NCBI GenBank assembly: GCA_021797555.1
Contig: JAJZZM010000006.1
Location: 1-64,000 of the forward strand
Source of the DNA: Thermoplasmata archaeon
Lineage (GTDB): Archaea > Thermoplasmatota > Thermoplasmata > Thermoplasmatales > Thermoplasmataceae
DNA length: 64,000 nt
Direction: 5' to 3'
In this document: in pieces, positions 1-8,178 of the stretch
Position numbering within the stretch: the first letter of the stretch is position 1
Layout of the letters: each line of letters starts with the position of its first letter
The notes under the pieces: generated by a model
Told to the model about the DNA's origin: nothing
What the model saw: only the letters and a program-made list of their open reading frames with translations
Databases searched by the model: none
Translations under genes and position numbers: made by a program

Positions 1-66
1 GGTTATTTTAATTCTAAAGGTTCTAAATTCTGCATAATGTGTGGTTCTTCCCTGGAGGATGATTAA
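1..66 (+). CDS. C-terminal end of a zinc-ribbon protein (partial)
   Basis: An open frame enters from the left edge and ends at TAA 64-66. The visible 21 residues contain a CxxC knuckle (FCIMCGSSL) followed by an acidic end, typical of a C-terminal zinc ribbon. The next gene starts directly after the stop, so the two are probably cotranscribed. The function cannot be judged from this tail. Confidence 0.6.
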   Translation, partial: GYFNSKGSKFCIMCGSSLEDD

Positions 67-438
67 ATGAAACAGGCAATAAGAATGCAGCAGCCGGATG
101 GTTCCTTTAAAATCGTTTTCAGGGAAAATAACAATGATAGGCCCAGCAACAATGTTAATCATGAAACTAAAGAAACAAAGGAAAATCAAAACAATAAAAA
201 AACTGAAAAAAAGAAAAAAGAAATCCAGGATCCAAGATATTTTAATCCATTGAATCCTGATCATATAGACATATTCGGAAAGGATCTCTTAAATAAAGGG
301 CTTATTTTTTCATTGGTAAATGGTGAATCAATAAAAGGCAAGATGATAGGTTTTGGCCAGTATGAGATTTTAATAGAATCTGGCAGTAAAAAATTGATTT
401 TACTTAAGCAGGGAATAATAAAAATAGAGGTGTTATAA
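67..438 (+). CDS. Hfq/Sm-like RNA-binding protein with charged N-terminal extension
   Basis: A 123-residue protein in two parts. Residues 1-60 are polar and Lys/Asn/Glu-rich and probably disordered. Residues 70-123 look like a compact five-strand Sm fold: a short helix (DIFGKDLLNKG), then NGESIKGKMIGFGQYEILIE resembling an Hfq/Sm1 strand set with a central G-F-x-x-Y/F, then LILLKQGIIKIEVL in the place of the Hfq Sm2 segment (YKHAI-S-I). The Sm2 His is replaced by Gln. Known members of the fold form rings that bind U- or A-rich RNA. ATG follows the previous stop with no gap and the next gene begins one base after this stop, so it belongs to the small-gene cluster. The assignment rests on pattern likeness only. 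Confidence 0.5.
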   Translation: MKQAIRMQQPDGSFKIVFRENNNDRPSNNVNHETKETKENQNNKKTEKKKKEIQDPRYFNPLNPDHIDIFGKDLLNKGLIFSLVNGESIKGKMIGFGQYEILIESGSKKLILLKQGIIKIEVL

Positions 439-439
439 A

Positions 440-922
440 ATGTTTAAATTAAAAGATTTGGGAAGATATAAAATCGATAGAACAGAGGATTATGAATGGG
501 CTAAAAGTTCAGGCGAGGATTTATCATATTATGAGATGCTCAGAGTAAAAGGGTCCAAAACAGAAAAATGTTTTAATGTACCTTCAAATTTATACAAATA
601 CAGCAATGATGAATTGGCATTATATCTTAAAGATCATAAGAACTACTGGAGGCCCTTATCTAAATTATTAAACCAGGCTCTAGACATTAACGATGAGGAA
701 ATAACATTAAAGTTTCCGGTAAATAAATTCAGTGATGTTTCTAAGATAGTTAAATTTGTAATGAAAAAAGGTTCAGGAGAATTATCGGATAATTTTATCC
801 AGGCAAGAGAAAAATCATACTTTAAACATGGTGCAAAAATTAAGCATATTAATAAAAAAATAAAGGGAAATGCTTCCAATAGTATAATTACATTAGAGGA
901 TTTTAAAGGTGTTGAAAAATGA
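440..922 (+). CDS. unknown protein, accessory cluster; C-terminal segment repeated in the next gene
   Basis: A 160-residue basic, soluble protein that I do not recognise. The N-terminal half is mixed alpha/beta without obvious catalytic motifs. The C-terminal 30 residues (GAKIKHINKKIKGNASNSII, then TLEDFKG) closely match a segment in the following gene (GVKIKHNNKKLNENSIKGTI, then ITLMDA), pointing to local duplication. It starts one base after the Hfq/Sm-like gene, and its stop overlaps the next start (ATGA at 919-922), so it is translationally coupled. Confidence 0.6.
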   Translation: MFKLKDLGRYKIDRTEDYEWAKSSGEDLSYYEMLRVKGSKTEKCFNVPSNLYKYSNDELALYLKDHKNYWRPLSKLLNQALDINDEEITLKFPVNKFSDVSKIVKFVMKKGSGELSDNFIQAREKSYFKHGAKIKHINKKIKGNASNSIITLEDFKGVEK

Positions 923-1302
923 GTTTTAAAGTTATGACTCATTTTGATTACAGTAATTTATTTTTAATCAAATTTTACGGTGTAAAAATTAAGCATAATA
1001 ATAAAAAATTAAATGAAAACTCAATTAAAGGTACAATTATAACCTTAATGGATGCTATAATCAAAAAACACATATTAAAACACTTAAAGCAATTTAAAAA
1101 ATCAATTCAAAAGTTATTATCTAAAATTGCCTTTAATGTTGACAAAAAAATAATGCTGTATCCTTATGTTTTTAATCAAAAAGATAATTTTCTTTATATA
1201 CTTTTCAAAATGAAGGCATTAAATGGTATAATTATGCCTAAAGCATATTTCATGTTCTTAAATCACAGGCTACAGATTAATTTTTATTTTAAAATGAGGT
1301 GA
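919..1302 (+). CDS. unknown basic protein sharing a segment with its upstream neighbour
   Basis: A 127-residue, strongly basic protein with no recognised domain. Residues about 20-47 repeat the C-terminal segment of the previous gene. The rest is rich in Lys, Phe, Ile and Leu, with a probable amphipathic helix around residues 50-75. The start codon overlaps the upstream stop (ATGA). Base composition here is even more AT-rich than in the housekeeping genes, in line with an accessory origin. It may be a recombined or diverging copy rather than an old conserved gene. Confidence 0.5.
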   Translation: MSFKVMTHFDYSNLFLIKFYGVKIKHNNKKLNENSIKGTIITLMDAIIKKHILKHLKQFKKSIQKLLSKIAFNVDKKIMLYPYVFNQKDNFLYILFKMKALNGIIMPKAYFMFLNHRLQINFYFKMR

Positions 1303-1306
1303 TGAA

Positions 1307-1522
1307 ATGATAGTTGAGCTACCTGATGATTTTATTAAAATAATAAAGGAATTAAGAATAAGGCCAATGAATATCCATGAATTAAGAAATGCAACAGGCC
1401 TTGATGAGAAGAAATTAAGGGATGCATTAAGCCGCATGAGATCCTTGAATATAATCTCATATGATTACCATTTCAACATATCGCTGGTTGAGAAAACATA
1501 CAAGCCGAGGAGGTTGAGATGA
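1307..1522 (+). CDS. small winged-helix DNA-binding protein
   Basis: A 71-residue protein. Residues about 20-53 form a helix-turn-helix plus wing (MNIHELRNATGLDEKKLRDA, then LSRMRSLNIISYD), as in MarR/ArsR-like minimal regulators; the basic tail (KPRRLR) could contact DNA. A ribosome site (GAGGTGATG) lies just before ATG 1307. Its end overlaps the next start by four bases. It is the likely regulator of the small-gene cluster it sits in; no target is visible. Confidence 0.6.
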   Translation: MIVELPDDFIKIIKELRIRPMNIHELRNATGLDEKKLRDALSRMRSLNIISYDYHFNISLVEKTYKPRRLR

Positions 1523-1776
1523 TAAAATCAGTTTTTGATTCTAAACAGAAAAGACTGGATGATTACCACCAGATAATATACAAAAATATCTATAGGGAAT
1601 TTGATTATTTAATCTCAGAATATAAAAAGGCCTATAATACATCCCAATTTGATAAATATGATTTATATGACTTTACATGGAATATCCACGGCAGTTTAAG
1701 GATTAAAAACATGCCAAGGAATGCATTTTTTTCAGCATATAAAATATATGAAAAAATTAATGAACAAAATCATTAA
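1519..1776 (+). CDS. unknown 85-residue protein, last gene of the small cluster
   Basis: Short soluble protein rich in Tyr, Asp and Lys, mostly helical in appearance (KRLDDYHQIIYKNIYREFDY). No family recognised. It overlaps the winged-helix gene by four bases (ATGA), so the two are coupled. About 130 bases of very AT-rich sequence separate it from the 3' end of tRNA-Gly. Confidence 0.5.
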   Translation: MIKSVFDSKQKRLDDYHQIIYKNIYREFDYLISEYKKAYNTSQFDKYDLYDFTWNIHGSLRIKNMPRNAFFSAYKIYEKINEQNH

Positions 1777-1906
1777 AATTTTATATTAATTATAATCATT
1801 AAATTATATAATGTTATTTTTATATTATAAAATCTGGATCATGAGTATATAAACAAAATAATTTTTTTAATTCCATGTTGGTTAACACATTGAACCTTTA
1901 TAATGA

Positions 1907-1979
1907 TGCGATTGCCGGGATTTGAACCCGGGTTAGTGGCTTGGGAAGCCACTGTGATACCAGGCTACACTACAATCGC
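1907..1979 (-). tRNA. tRNA-Gly (CCC)
   Basis: On the minus strand the ends pair as GCGATTG/CAATCGC with discriminator A. The anticodon arm is GTGGC-TTCCCAA-GCCAC, giving anticodon CCC. The T arm is CCGGG-TTCAAAT-CCCGG. CCA is not encoded and there is no intron. Its 3' end faces the accessory gene cluster at 67-1776. Confidence 0.95.
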
Positions 1980-2010
1980 TTAGTACTATATATAAATACA
2001 ATATTTAAAT

Positions 2011-2502
2011 TTATAATATTTTTATCTGTCTTCTCTTTGCCAGGTCCAAAACAGCCTCACCCATAGGAGTTAATTCATACTCCTTGTTAAGTAAGCCCAT
2101 TTTATATAATTTATCACACGCTTCGGATTTTTCTTTCCTTAATCTTTTCAATGCAAGTAATCTTAAACATTCTATTCCAATATATTTTATGTATTCACGT
2201 TCAGTAATATCTTTTAAAATATAATGACCTTTATTTGTTATTTCATAATATGTGTGATGTTTGTGTACTTCATTTGTTTTTTTTAATTTTGCCTCTGTAC
2301 GTTTTATGGATGACCCCTGATATTTTTCTATTAAACCCATATCATATAATCTGTCTATATATATATTGACATTCATCTGTGGTATGCTTGTGTATATTTT
2401 TATATTTTTTGCATAATCAAGCTTTGCAAGGCTAAAATGGCTTAATACCATAAGTAATTCATTATTTTCTATCAATGCCTTTTTTATTTCATCGTCTTCC
2501 AT
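2011..2502 (-). CDS. winged-helix transcriptional regulator-like protein
   Basis: A 163-residue soluble protein. Residues 15-65 look like a winged helix (LSHFSLAKLDYAKNIKIYTS, then recognition-helix region MNVNIYIDRLYDMGLIEKYQG); residues 75-100 form a wing-like hairpin (HHTYYEITNKGHYILK), and a second small helical region at 115-160 ends in ELTPMGEAVLDLAKRR, again wing-like. It may therefore hold two degenerate winged-helix units. It is divergent from glutamate dehydrogenase and the 142-base gap would hold both promoters, so local control is possible but unproven. Confidence 0.55.
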   Translation of the reverse strand: MEDDEIKKALIENNELLMVLSHFSLAKLDYAKNIKIYTSIPQMNVNIYIDRLYDMGLIEKYQGSSIKRTEAKLKKTNEVHKHHTYYEITNKGHYILKDITEREYIKYIGIECLRLLALKRLRKEKSEACDKLYKMGLLNKEYELTPMGEAVLDLAKRRQIKIL

Positions 2503-2644
2503 AATTAACAGTATTATTAATGTTTAAACATTATAAAAATTTATAGTATTACATTTTTGCACGTTTAATATAAATATAAAACATTGCATTAAGTTTTAAG
2601 GCAAAATTTAAACTACTTCCAGACAATATACACGCGGTGGCAAA

Positions 2645-3895
2645 ATGGAAGATCTTGATCCTTTTGATATAGCCTTGAAGCAGTTGCAAAAGGCTGCTGA
2701 AATTATGAATTTGAGTGGGGAAGCACTAGAGCAGTTAAGCTCTCCTAAAGAAATTTTGCAGGTAAGCATACCTGTTAAAATGGATAATGGAGAGACTAAA
2801 GTTTTTACAGGTTTCAGGGTGCATTACAATAATGCCCGGGGCCCTATGAAAGGTGGAATAAGGTATTATATAAAAGAAAACCTTTCAGAAGTAAAGGCGT
2901 TGTCTGCGTGGATGACATGGAAAACAGCACTTCTGGATTTGCCTATGGGTGGAGCTAAGGGCGGAATCATATGCGATACAAAAAAATTAAGCAATGGTGA
3001 ACTTGAAAGATTAAGCAGGGGTTATATAGACGCCATTAATAAATTTATAGGCCCGGATATAGATGTACCCGCTCCAGATGTTTATACAACACCGCAGATT
3101 ATGGCATGGATGATGGATGAATATGAAAAAATATCAGGGCATTCAGCTCCGGGAGTAATAACAGGCAAACCACTTGAAGTTGGGGGGTCTCTTGGTAGAG
3201 GAGATGCAACAGCAAAAGGTGGCATGTATGTCTTAAGAGAAGGTGCTAAGGATATAGGTCTCGACCTATCAAAGGCTAAAGTTGCAGTTCAGGGATTTGG
3301 AAATGCAGGGCAGTTTGCAGTAAAATTTGTAACGGAAATGTTTGGATCAAAGGTTGTGGCAGTTTCAGATTCCACAGGTGGAATATATAAAGAAGATGGA
3401 ATAGATTATAATAAATTGCTTGAACATAAAAAACAAACAGGGTCTGTCCAAAAGTTTCCCGGTTCAAAGAATATAAAAAACGAAGAAGTGCTTGAATCAG
3501 ACGCTGATATTTTAATACCGTCTGCAATAGAGGGTCAGCTAACAGGAGAAAATGCAGGAAAGGTAAAAGCAAAGATTGTACTTGAACTTGCAAATGGGCC
3601 ATCCACACCTGAGGCAGATGAAATATTCTTTAAAAACAACGTTTTATTATTGCCAGATTTCCTGTCAAATGCCGGTGGCGTTACGGTATCATATTTCGAA
3701 TGGGTTCAAAACATAACTGGTAATTACTGGACAGAGGAAGATGTTTATAAAAAACTTGATGCAAAAATGACAAAAGCAACACACGATGTTCTTGAAACCC
3801 ATAAAAAATACAACACTGACCCAAGAACTGCGGCATATATAATTGCTGTTAAGAGGGTTTTTGATGCAATGAGATTAAGAGGTCTCATAAAATAA
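2645..3895 (+). CDS. gdhA: glutamate dehydrogenase
   Basis: Reversible oxidative deamination of glutamate to 2-oxoglutarate and ammonia in the cytoplasm. The 416 residues match the usual length of hexameric archaeal enzymes. Residues 66-75 carry the substrate-side [17 protein letters not shown] at 100-107 holds the catalytic lysine (K105); the Rossmann glycine motif GFGNAG is at 217-222. NAD versus NADP preference cannot be read safely. A ribosome site (GGTGG, 2636-2640) precedes ATG 2645. It is a single-gene unit followed by a non-coding gap before PCNA. Confidence 0.96.
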   Translation: MEDLDPFDIALKQLQKAAEIMNLSGEALEQLSSPKEILQVSIPVKMDNGETKVFTGFRVHYNNARGPMKGGIRYYIKENLSEVKALSAWMTWKTALLDLPMGGAKGGIICDTKKLSNGELERLSRGYIDAINKFIGPDIDVPAPDVYTTPQIMAWMMDEYEKISGHSAPGVITGKPLEVGGSLGRGDATAKGGMYVLREGAKDIGLDLSKAKVAVQGFGNAGQFAVKFVTEMFGSKVVAVSDSTGGIYKEDGIDYNKLLEHKKQTGSVQKFPGSKNIKNEEVLESDADILIPSAIEGQLTGENAGKVKAKIVLELANGPSTPEADEIFFKNNVLLLPDFLSNAGGVTVSYFEWVQNITGNYWTEEDVYKKLDAKMTKATHDVLETHKKYNTDPRTAAYIIAVKRVFDAMRLRGLIK

Positions 3896-3984
3896 TTTTT
3901 ATATACGTTTTAAAGATATTCTCTTCTATATTTCTTCTATATTAATATTTATTATATTATATTTTAAAAAAAATTTTCTATGTT

Positions 3985-4140
3985 GCGAGTGAGAATAATA
4001 TCGGTATATAAAAATAGAATGCAATATTGAACTATAGCAGACAGAAGTAGAAAGTCGTATAGCAATTGTGTCCTATACTTACCTGCATCCATAGGTCAAA
4101 TCAGGAGTAGATGTTACCAAAAAGAATATTTATAACCTAC
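3985..4140 (+). ncRNA. possible structured non-coding segment upstream of PCNA
   Basis: The 264-base gap between gdhA and PCNA holds no convincing gene. A TATA-like run (about 3959-3969) sits roughly 25 bases before a TGCGAG tract. Within the gap a hairpin can form at 4032-4062 (CTATA...TATAG with inner GAC/GTC) and a small one at 4081-4096 (ACCT/AGGT). It resembles no RNA family I know. It could equally be a decayed gene: one frame has only a single stop over some 50 codons. Confidence 0.2.
4125..4137 (+). promoter_or_regulatory. TATA-like promoter element for PCNA
   Basis: AATATTTATAACC centred about 29 bases before ATG 4160, the spacing expected for a leaderless archaeal transcript. No ribosome site is seen between it and the start, which supports leaderless translation. 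Confidence 0.5.
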
Positions 4141-4159
4141 ATATTCATACTATGATAAT

Positions 4160-4900
4160 ATGATAAGAATGAACATTTCTATAAAAAACCTAAAAGACAT
4201 AGTGGATATGCTTGGTACAGTCGTTACTGAAGCAAAATTTAAGATAGGCATAAATGGAATATCTGTTAATGCTGTTGATCCTGCACATGTGGCAATGGTA
4301 TCACTGGAAGTGCCAAAAAGTATACTTTCTGAATACGATGTTGATTCAGAAGAAGAAATATCACTTGATTTAGAAAAGGTAAAGTCAATAATAAAACTCT
4401 CATCATCTAATGATTCATTAACTATAACAAAGGATAAAGATAAATTAAAATTTGAAATAGGCACAATAATAAAAAGCATATCATTGCTTGACAATGACCA
4501 GATTACAACACCAAGAGTTCCGCAGGTAGCTTCAGATGATTATGCTGTTATGCCAAAATCTGAATTTGAGAAAGGCCTAAGGGCTGCTGAGGATGTTTCA
4601 GATGCAATCAGGTTAACACTAACAGCAGATAATTTTTCGGCAAAATCTACTTCAGATGCAGATGAAAGTGAAATGATACTGCCAAAGGATTTATTAAAAG
4701 AGCTTGTATGCAATGGAGCAATAAAATCATCATATCCTTTAGAATACCTGTTAAAACTTGTAAAATCAATATCCTCAAATGAAGATATAAAAATATCATT
4801 TAAAAGTGATTATCCATTGAACATAGAGTTCAGTTTGGGTTCTGGAACATCTGAAAGAATAAAAGGAAGATTTTTGCTGGCACCAAGAATGGAATCATAA
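4160..4900 (+). CDS. pcn: DNA polymerase sliding clamp (PCNA)
   Basis: Ring-forming processivity factor for replicative polymerase, FEN1, ligase and RFC. The 246 residues have the normal PCNA length. Visible hallmarks are the N-terminal GINGISVNAVDPAHVAMVSL (the conserved DxxH V/A M/L core of domain 1), the interdomain connector around residues 115-128, and the C-terminal RFLLAPRMES. The tail resembles the conserved LAPR(I/M)E end of archaeal clamps. ATG 4169 is an alternative start that would give MNISIKNL. Single-gene unit with its own TATA box. Confidence 0.97.
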   Translation: MIRMNISIKNLKDIVDMLGTVVTEAKFKIGINGISVNAVDPAHVAMVSLEVPKSILSEYDVDSEEEISLDLEKVKSIIKLSSSNDSLTITKDKDKLKFEIGTIIKSISLLDNDQITTPRVPQVASDDYAVMPKSEFEKGLRAAEDVSDAIRLTLTADNFSAKSTSDADESEMILPKDLLKELVCNGAIKSSYPLEYLLKLVKSISSNEDIKISFKSDYPLNIEFSLGSGTSERIKGRFLLAPRMES

Positions 4901-4901
4901 G

Positions 4902-4976
4902 CGGGCACGAGGGGATTTGGACCCCTGATTTACAGCTTAGGAGGCTGTTGCCCTATCCATGCTAGGCCACGTGCCC
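4902..4976 (-). tRNA. tRNA-Arg (CCU)
   Basis: Acceptor GGGCACG/CGTGCCC with discriminator G; anticodon arm ACAGC-CTCCTAA-GCTGT gives CCU, reading AGG, the arginine codon that dominates this genome. T arm GGGGT-CCAAATC-CCCT type. It starts two bases after the PCNA stop, convergent with it. No intron. Confidence 0.93.
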
Positions 4977-5291
4977 TTTAATCCATATTGTATAAATGGA
5001 TTTAATTTTTTTTACTTTTTTATAGTAATTGTAGAACAATATAAAAATATAGTGTATTTTAGCATTCTGACAATAAATACACTGAAATGATGATGGATAT
5101 ATATTTTTGGTATATTTATAAATACGTAATTTTATTGATATCACATTTATAAAGAAATATAGCCATCATAAGATAAGGTATAAAAATTAAATTAATTTAT
5201 ATTATAATAAATTATATGTTAAAATATATACTTAACTGTTCGCCTATTAGAAATTTATATTTATTTTTATATGTAACTTAAAAAATAGGCA
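4977..5291. other. gene-free AT-rich spacer with one inverted repeat
   Basis: About 315 bases with no supported gene. At its right end GCCTATT (5242-5248) and AATAGGC (5284-5290) form a 7-base inverted repeat directly beyond the 3' end of the minus-strand amidohydrolase gene, so it may affect 3'-end formation. A CTGA-ATGATGA pair near 5083-5095 looks like box D'/C', but matching outer boxes are absent. Confidence 0.3.
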
Positions 5292-6287
5292 TTATAAAAT
5301 ATTTACCGATTTAAAATAGTGCCTTTTTGTGACTATCTGGTACTCATTTAATAGTTCATTTTTAAAAAATAAATATCTTTTTTTAATATTAATATTATGT
5401 TTTTCCATAAAATTATAAGGATTATCTATAACCATCTTTAAAATATCTACAGGTGAGATATAATCAAAGAATCTCTGGTACCGGTATAAAAAGTCCATTT
5501 CAGAGAATATATCAGGTTCTGTTACAAATACATTATCTGTTCCAAGCATTAGATTTATATTATATTTTAAAAATTTATTATAATCTGGCCTTTTTCCATA
5601 AAATATATTTGACCTTGGTGTTATTGCAATATCTATCTGTTTTTCATGTATTTGTTCTAAATCTATATTATTAGCCTCTATGCCATGAATTAATAAATCC
5701 GGCTTTAAATCAATAATTTTATTTATATCCTCCCTTAAATTCTCACTGAAATGCAGTGCAAAAATTTTATTTTTTTTATGTGTTTCAATGCTTAAATTAT
5801 AGATATCGTCATAATCCATATCTGATATGGAACTTATGCCTATACCATCGGAACTATTTATTATGGTACTTATATTATCATTTTTATATGGTCTTGCAAA
5901 TATTAAGGGCCTTACAAACCTCTTTTTAGATTTTTTTAGTTCATTTATGCCATTGATGCCATTTTCACGAAAATCAAAATATGATAATATACCAGAATTC
6001 TCCATGAATCCATTGGTATGCGACATATAATTTATTACGACGTCTTGATCAGCATTGTCCAGAAACCTGTGTTTTAAGCCACCCGGGCCTACAATATCCG
6101 GCAATGTGCCCCTTGGCTCTTCGTTTATAAATGAATCGCCAACATGTGTATGTGCGTTTACCGGCATAGGTATTAACGTGCCATAATTTTTATTGCCAAT
6201 TTTATCAATAAATTCTATATTTTCATCAATTTTTAATGTTCCTCTCCTTAATTTGCCATTATAATATACATTGCCCGAAAATTCCAT
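5292..6287 (-). CDS. amidohydrolase-superfamily deaminase/hydrolase
   Basis: A metal-dependent TIM-barrel hydrolase of 331 residues. The beta-1 metal motif is AHTHVGD (about residues 45-51); further ligand candidates are HFSEN (near 179), LLIHGIEA (about 199) and the late LGTDN (about 250). ITPRSNIFYG resembles the substrate loop of the chlorohydrolase/5'-methylthioadenosine-SAH deaminase branch. It is shorter than most members (around 400). The substrate is unknown; the S-adenosylhomocysteine hydrolase gene one gene away on the other strand makes an adenosine-type substrate worth considering, but guanine or aminopyrimidine deamination fits equally. Confidence 0.75.
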   Translation of the reverse strand: MEFSGNVYYNGKLRRGTLKIDENIEFIDKIGNKNYGTLIPMPVNAHTHVGDSFINEEPRGTLPDIVGPGGLKHRFLDNADQDVVINYMSHTNGFMENSGILSYFDFRENGINGINELKKSKKRFVRPLIFARPYKNDNISTIINSSDGIGISSISDMDYDDIYNLSIETHKKNKIFALHFSENLREDINKIIDLKPDLLIHGIEANNIDLEQIHEKQIDIAITPRSNIFYGKRPDYNKFLKYNINLMLGTDNVFVTEPDIFSEMDFLYRYQRFFDYISPVDILKMVIDNPYNFMEKHNINIKKRYLFFKNELLNEYQIVTKRHYFKSVNIL

Positions 6288-6373
6288 TTTTGGTTATTGT
6301 TATATATTATAAAATTTTAACTCATGGATAAGTAATATCTCAAAATTGTTATACAAGTTATAAATACCCATTT

Positions 6374-6952
6374 ATGTTACCATATGTAATAATAAATGTA
6401 GCAATGTCATTAAACGGTAAAATATCATCATTAGAGGGAAGATACAGCATCTCAAATAGTATTGATATGGAAAGGGTCATGAGCATAAGAAAGAATGTGG
6501 ACGCTGTTTTATTAGGTGCAAACACTGTAATTATAGATAATCCAGTATTAAACTTTGCAAATAAAAGAATAATATTAGATGAAAAATTAAGATTAAATAG
6601 TAATTATAATATTTTTGATGGAAAAATTAAAACATATATTTTTTCTAAAAATAATAATAAAACAATAAATAATGCTGAGATAATAATTTTAAATGACCTA
6701 TCCATAAAAAATATACTTAAAAAAATATATGATATGGGGATAAAAAAAATACTGGTTGAGGGCGGTGCAAATGTTATAAATCAGTTCATAAAAGAAAAAA
6801 TATTTAATGAATTTTATATATTTGTAAATCCTGGATTAATATTAAATGGTGTATCTCTATTTAATAATAATGAAATAAAATTTAATTATAAAGTATCAAT
6901 GGAAGGCATAGGAATTCTTTTAAATATTAATGATATATACATTAGATTATAA
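6374..6952 (+). CDS. arfC: 2,5-diamino-6-ribosylaminopyrimidinone 5'-phosphate reductase (RibD C-terminal/RIB7 family)
   Basis: NADPH-dependent reduction of the ribosyl side chain to ribityl in archaeal riboflavin/F420 precursor synthesis. The 192 residues carry the family start PYVIINVAMSLNGKIS, the VDAVLLGANTVIIDNP strand-loop and the cofactor motif ILVEGGANVINQF (about residues 127-139). The stop shares a base with the next ATG (TAATG at 6950-6954), so it is coupled to S-adenosylhomocysteine hydrolase. The N-terminal PYVII strand must be included, which supports ATG 6374. The loop between the two halves is shorter and more Asn-rich than usual. Confidence 0.85.
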   Translation: MLPYVIINVAMSLNGKISSLEGRYSISNSIDMERVMSIRKNVDAVLLGANTVIIDNPVLNFANKRIILDEKLRLNSNYNIFDGKIKTYIFSKNNNKTINNAEIIILNDLSIKNILKKIYDMGIKKILVEGGANVINQFIKEKIFNEFYIFVNPGLILNGVSLFNNNEIKFNYKVSMEGIGILLNINDIYIRL

Positions 6953-8178
6953 TGGATAACAATGGATTTTTAAGGCTAAAATGGGCAAGGGACCATATGC
7001 CTGTTTCTGCAAGAATAAGGGAGCGATTTTTAAAGGAAAAACCATTTAAAGGAATAAAAATATCAATGGCATTGCATGTAGAGGCAAAAACTGGTATTTT
7101 CGCATTGTTACTAAGTGAAGGCGGGGCAGATGTAAGATTGGCATCATGCAATCCACTTAGCTCAGATGACAGCGTTGTTGAATCATTAAAAAGAGATTAC
7201 AATTATAAGGTATATGCAAAAAAGGGAGAAACTCCTCAAGAATATTATAACAATATAGAAAAAACCGTTGAGGTCCCTCCGGATATTATAATAGATGATG
7301 GTGGGGATTTAACAAATCTTGTTTCGGAAAGGCCAGAACTTGTAAAAAATATTATTGGTGGCAATGAAGAAACAACGACAGGCGTTGTGAGATTAAAAGC
7401 GATGGAAAAAGCAGGGGCATTGAAATTTCCTATGTTTGATATAAATGATGCTCAGATGAAGCATTTCTTTGATAACCGGTATGGATCCGGACAGAGTGCC
7501 CTTGATGGTTTTATGAACGCAACAAATATACTGCTTGCCGGCAAACATGTAATAGTTGCAGGTTATGGCTATGTCGGAAAAGGAGTTGCTATGAGATTAA
7601 AAGGCATGGGGTCTAATGTAACCGTTACAGAAATTGACCCTGTGAAAGCAATAGAAGCTGTCATGGATGGATTTAATGTCGATACAATGAATAATGCAAT
7701 AAGATATTCAGATATAATATTCACGGCAACTGGGATGAAAAATGTTGTAAGCTATAATGATATGCTTGCAGCAAAAAAAGGGATAATTTTAGGAAATGTA
7801 GGCCATTTTAACAATGAAATAGATGTTGATAACTTAAATAAAAAAAGCATAAATAAAACACAGGTAAGAAATATGGTAACAGAATATAAATTAGAGAATG
7901 GCAATACTGTAAATTTAATTTCTGATGGCAGATTATTAAATTTGGCTGCGGGGCAGGGGCATCCAGTGGAAATTATGGATTTAAGCTTTGCATTGCAGGC
8001 ACTTACCGCAGAATACATAGTAAAAAATAGGGGCAAACTGGAAAAAAAGGTTTATCCTGTTCCAGAAGAAATAGATACAGAGGTTGCTAAAATTGAATTG
8101 GATGCATTAAATATAAAAATAGATACTTATACAGAGGAGCAGTTAAAATATTTAAATTCATATACTGAAGGAACATAA
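6952..8178 (+). CDS. ahcY: adenosylhomocysteinase (S-adenosylhomocysteine hydrolase)
   Basis: Reversible hydrolysis of S-adenosylhomocysteine to adenosine and homocysteine, relieving product inhibition of methyltransferases; cytoplasmic, NAD-dependent. Of 408 residues, the N-terminal substrate region shows SMALHVEAKTG (38-48) and EETTTGV (139-145), the Lys-bearing DAQMKHFFDNRYGSGQS lies at 166-182, and the Rossmann motif GYGYVGKG is at 204-211. GNVGHFNNEID supplies the conserved His. It lacks the long bacterial/eukaryotic insert, as other archaeal forms do. It is translationally coupled to arfC. In some archaea the enzyme prefers S-inosylhomocysteine, which cannot be decided here. Confidence 0.95.
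   Translation: MDNNGFLRLKWARDHMPVSARIRERFLKEKPFKGIKISMALHVEAKTGIFALLLSEGGADVRLASCNPLSSDDSVVESLKRDYNYKVYAKKGETPQEYYNNIEKTVEVPPDIIIDDGGDLTNLVSERPELVKNIIGGNEETTTGVVRLKAMEKAGALKFPMFDINDAQMKHFFDNRYGSGQSALDGFMNATNILLAGKHVIVAGYGYVGKGVAMRLKGMGSNVTVTEIDPVKAIEAVMDGFNVDTMNNAIRYSDIIFTATGMKNVVSYNDMLAAKKGIILGNVGHFNNEIDVDNLNKKSINKTQVRNMVTEYKLENGNTVNLISDGRLLNLAAGQGHPVEIMDLSFALQALTAEYIVKNRGKLEKKVYPVPEEIDTEVAKIELDALNIKIDTYTEEQLKYLNSYTEGT

Noticed and set aside
3276-3608. Minus-strand open frame inside glutamate dehydrogenase
   Set aside because: Leu/Gln-rich low-complexity shadow of a conserved gene, no promoter or ribosome site.
5066-5095. Possible box C/D guide RNA (CTGA followed by ATGATGA)
   Set aside because: Only the internal D'-C' pair is present; no outer C box or terminal D box at suitable distance.
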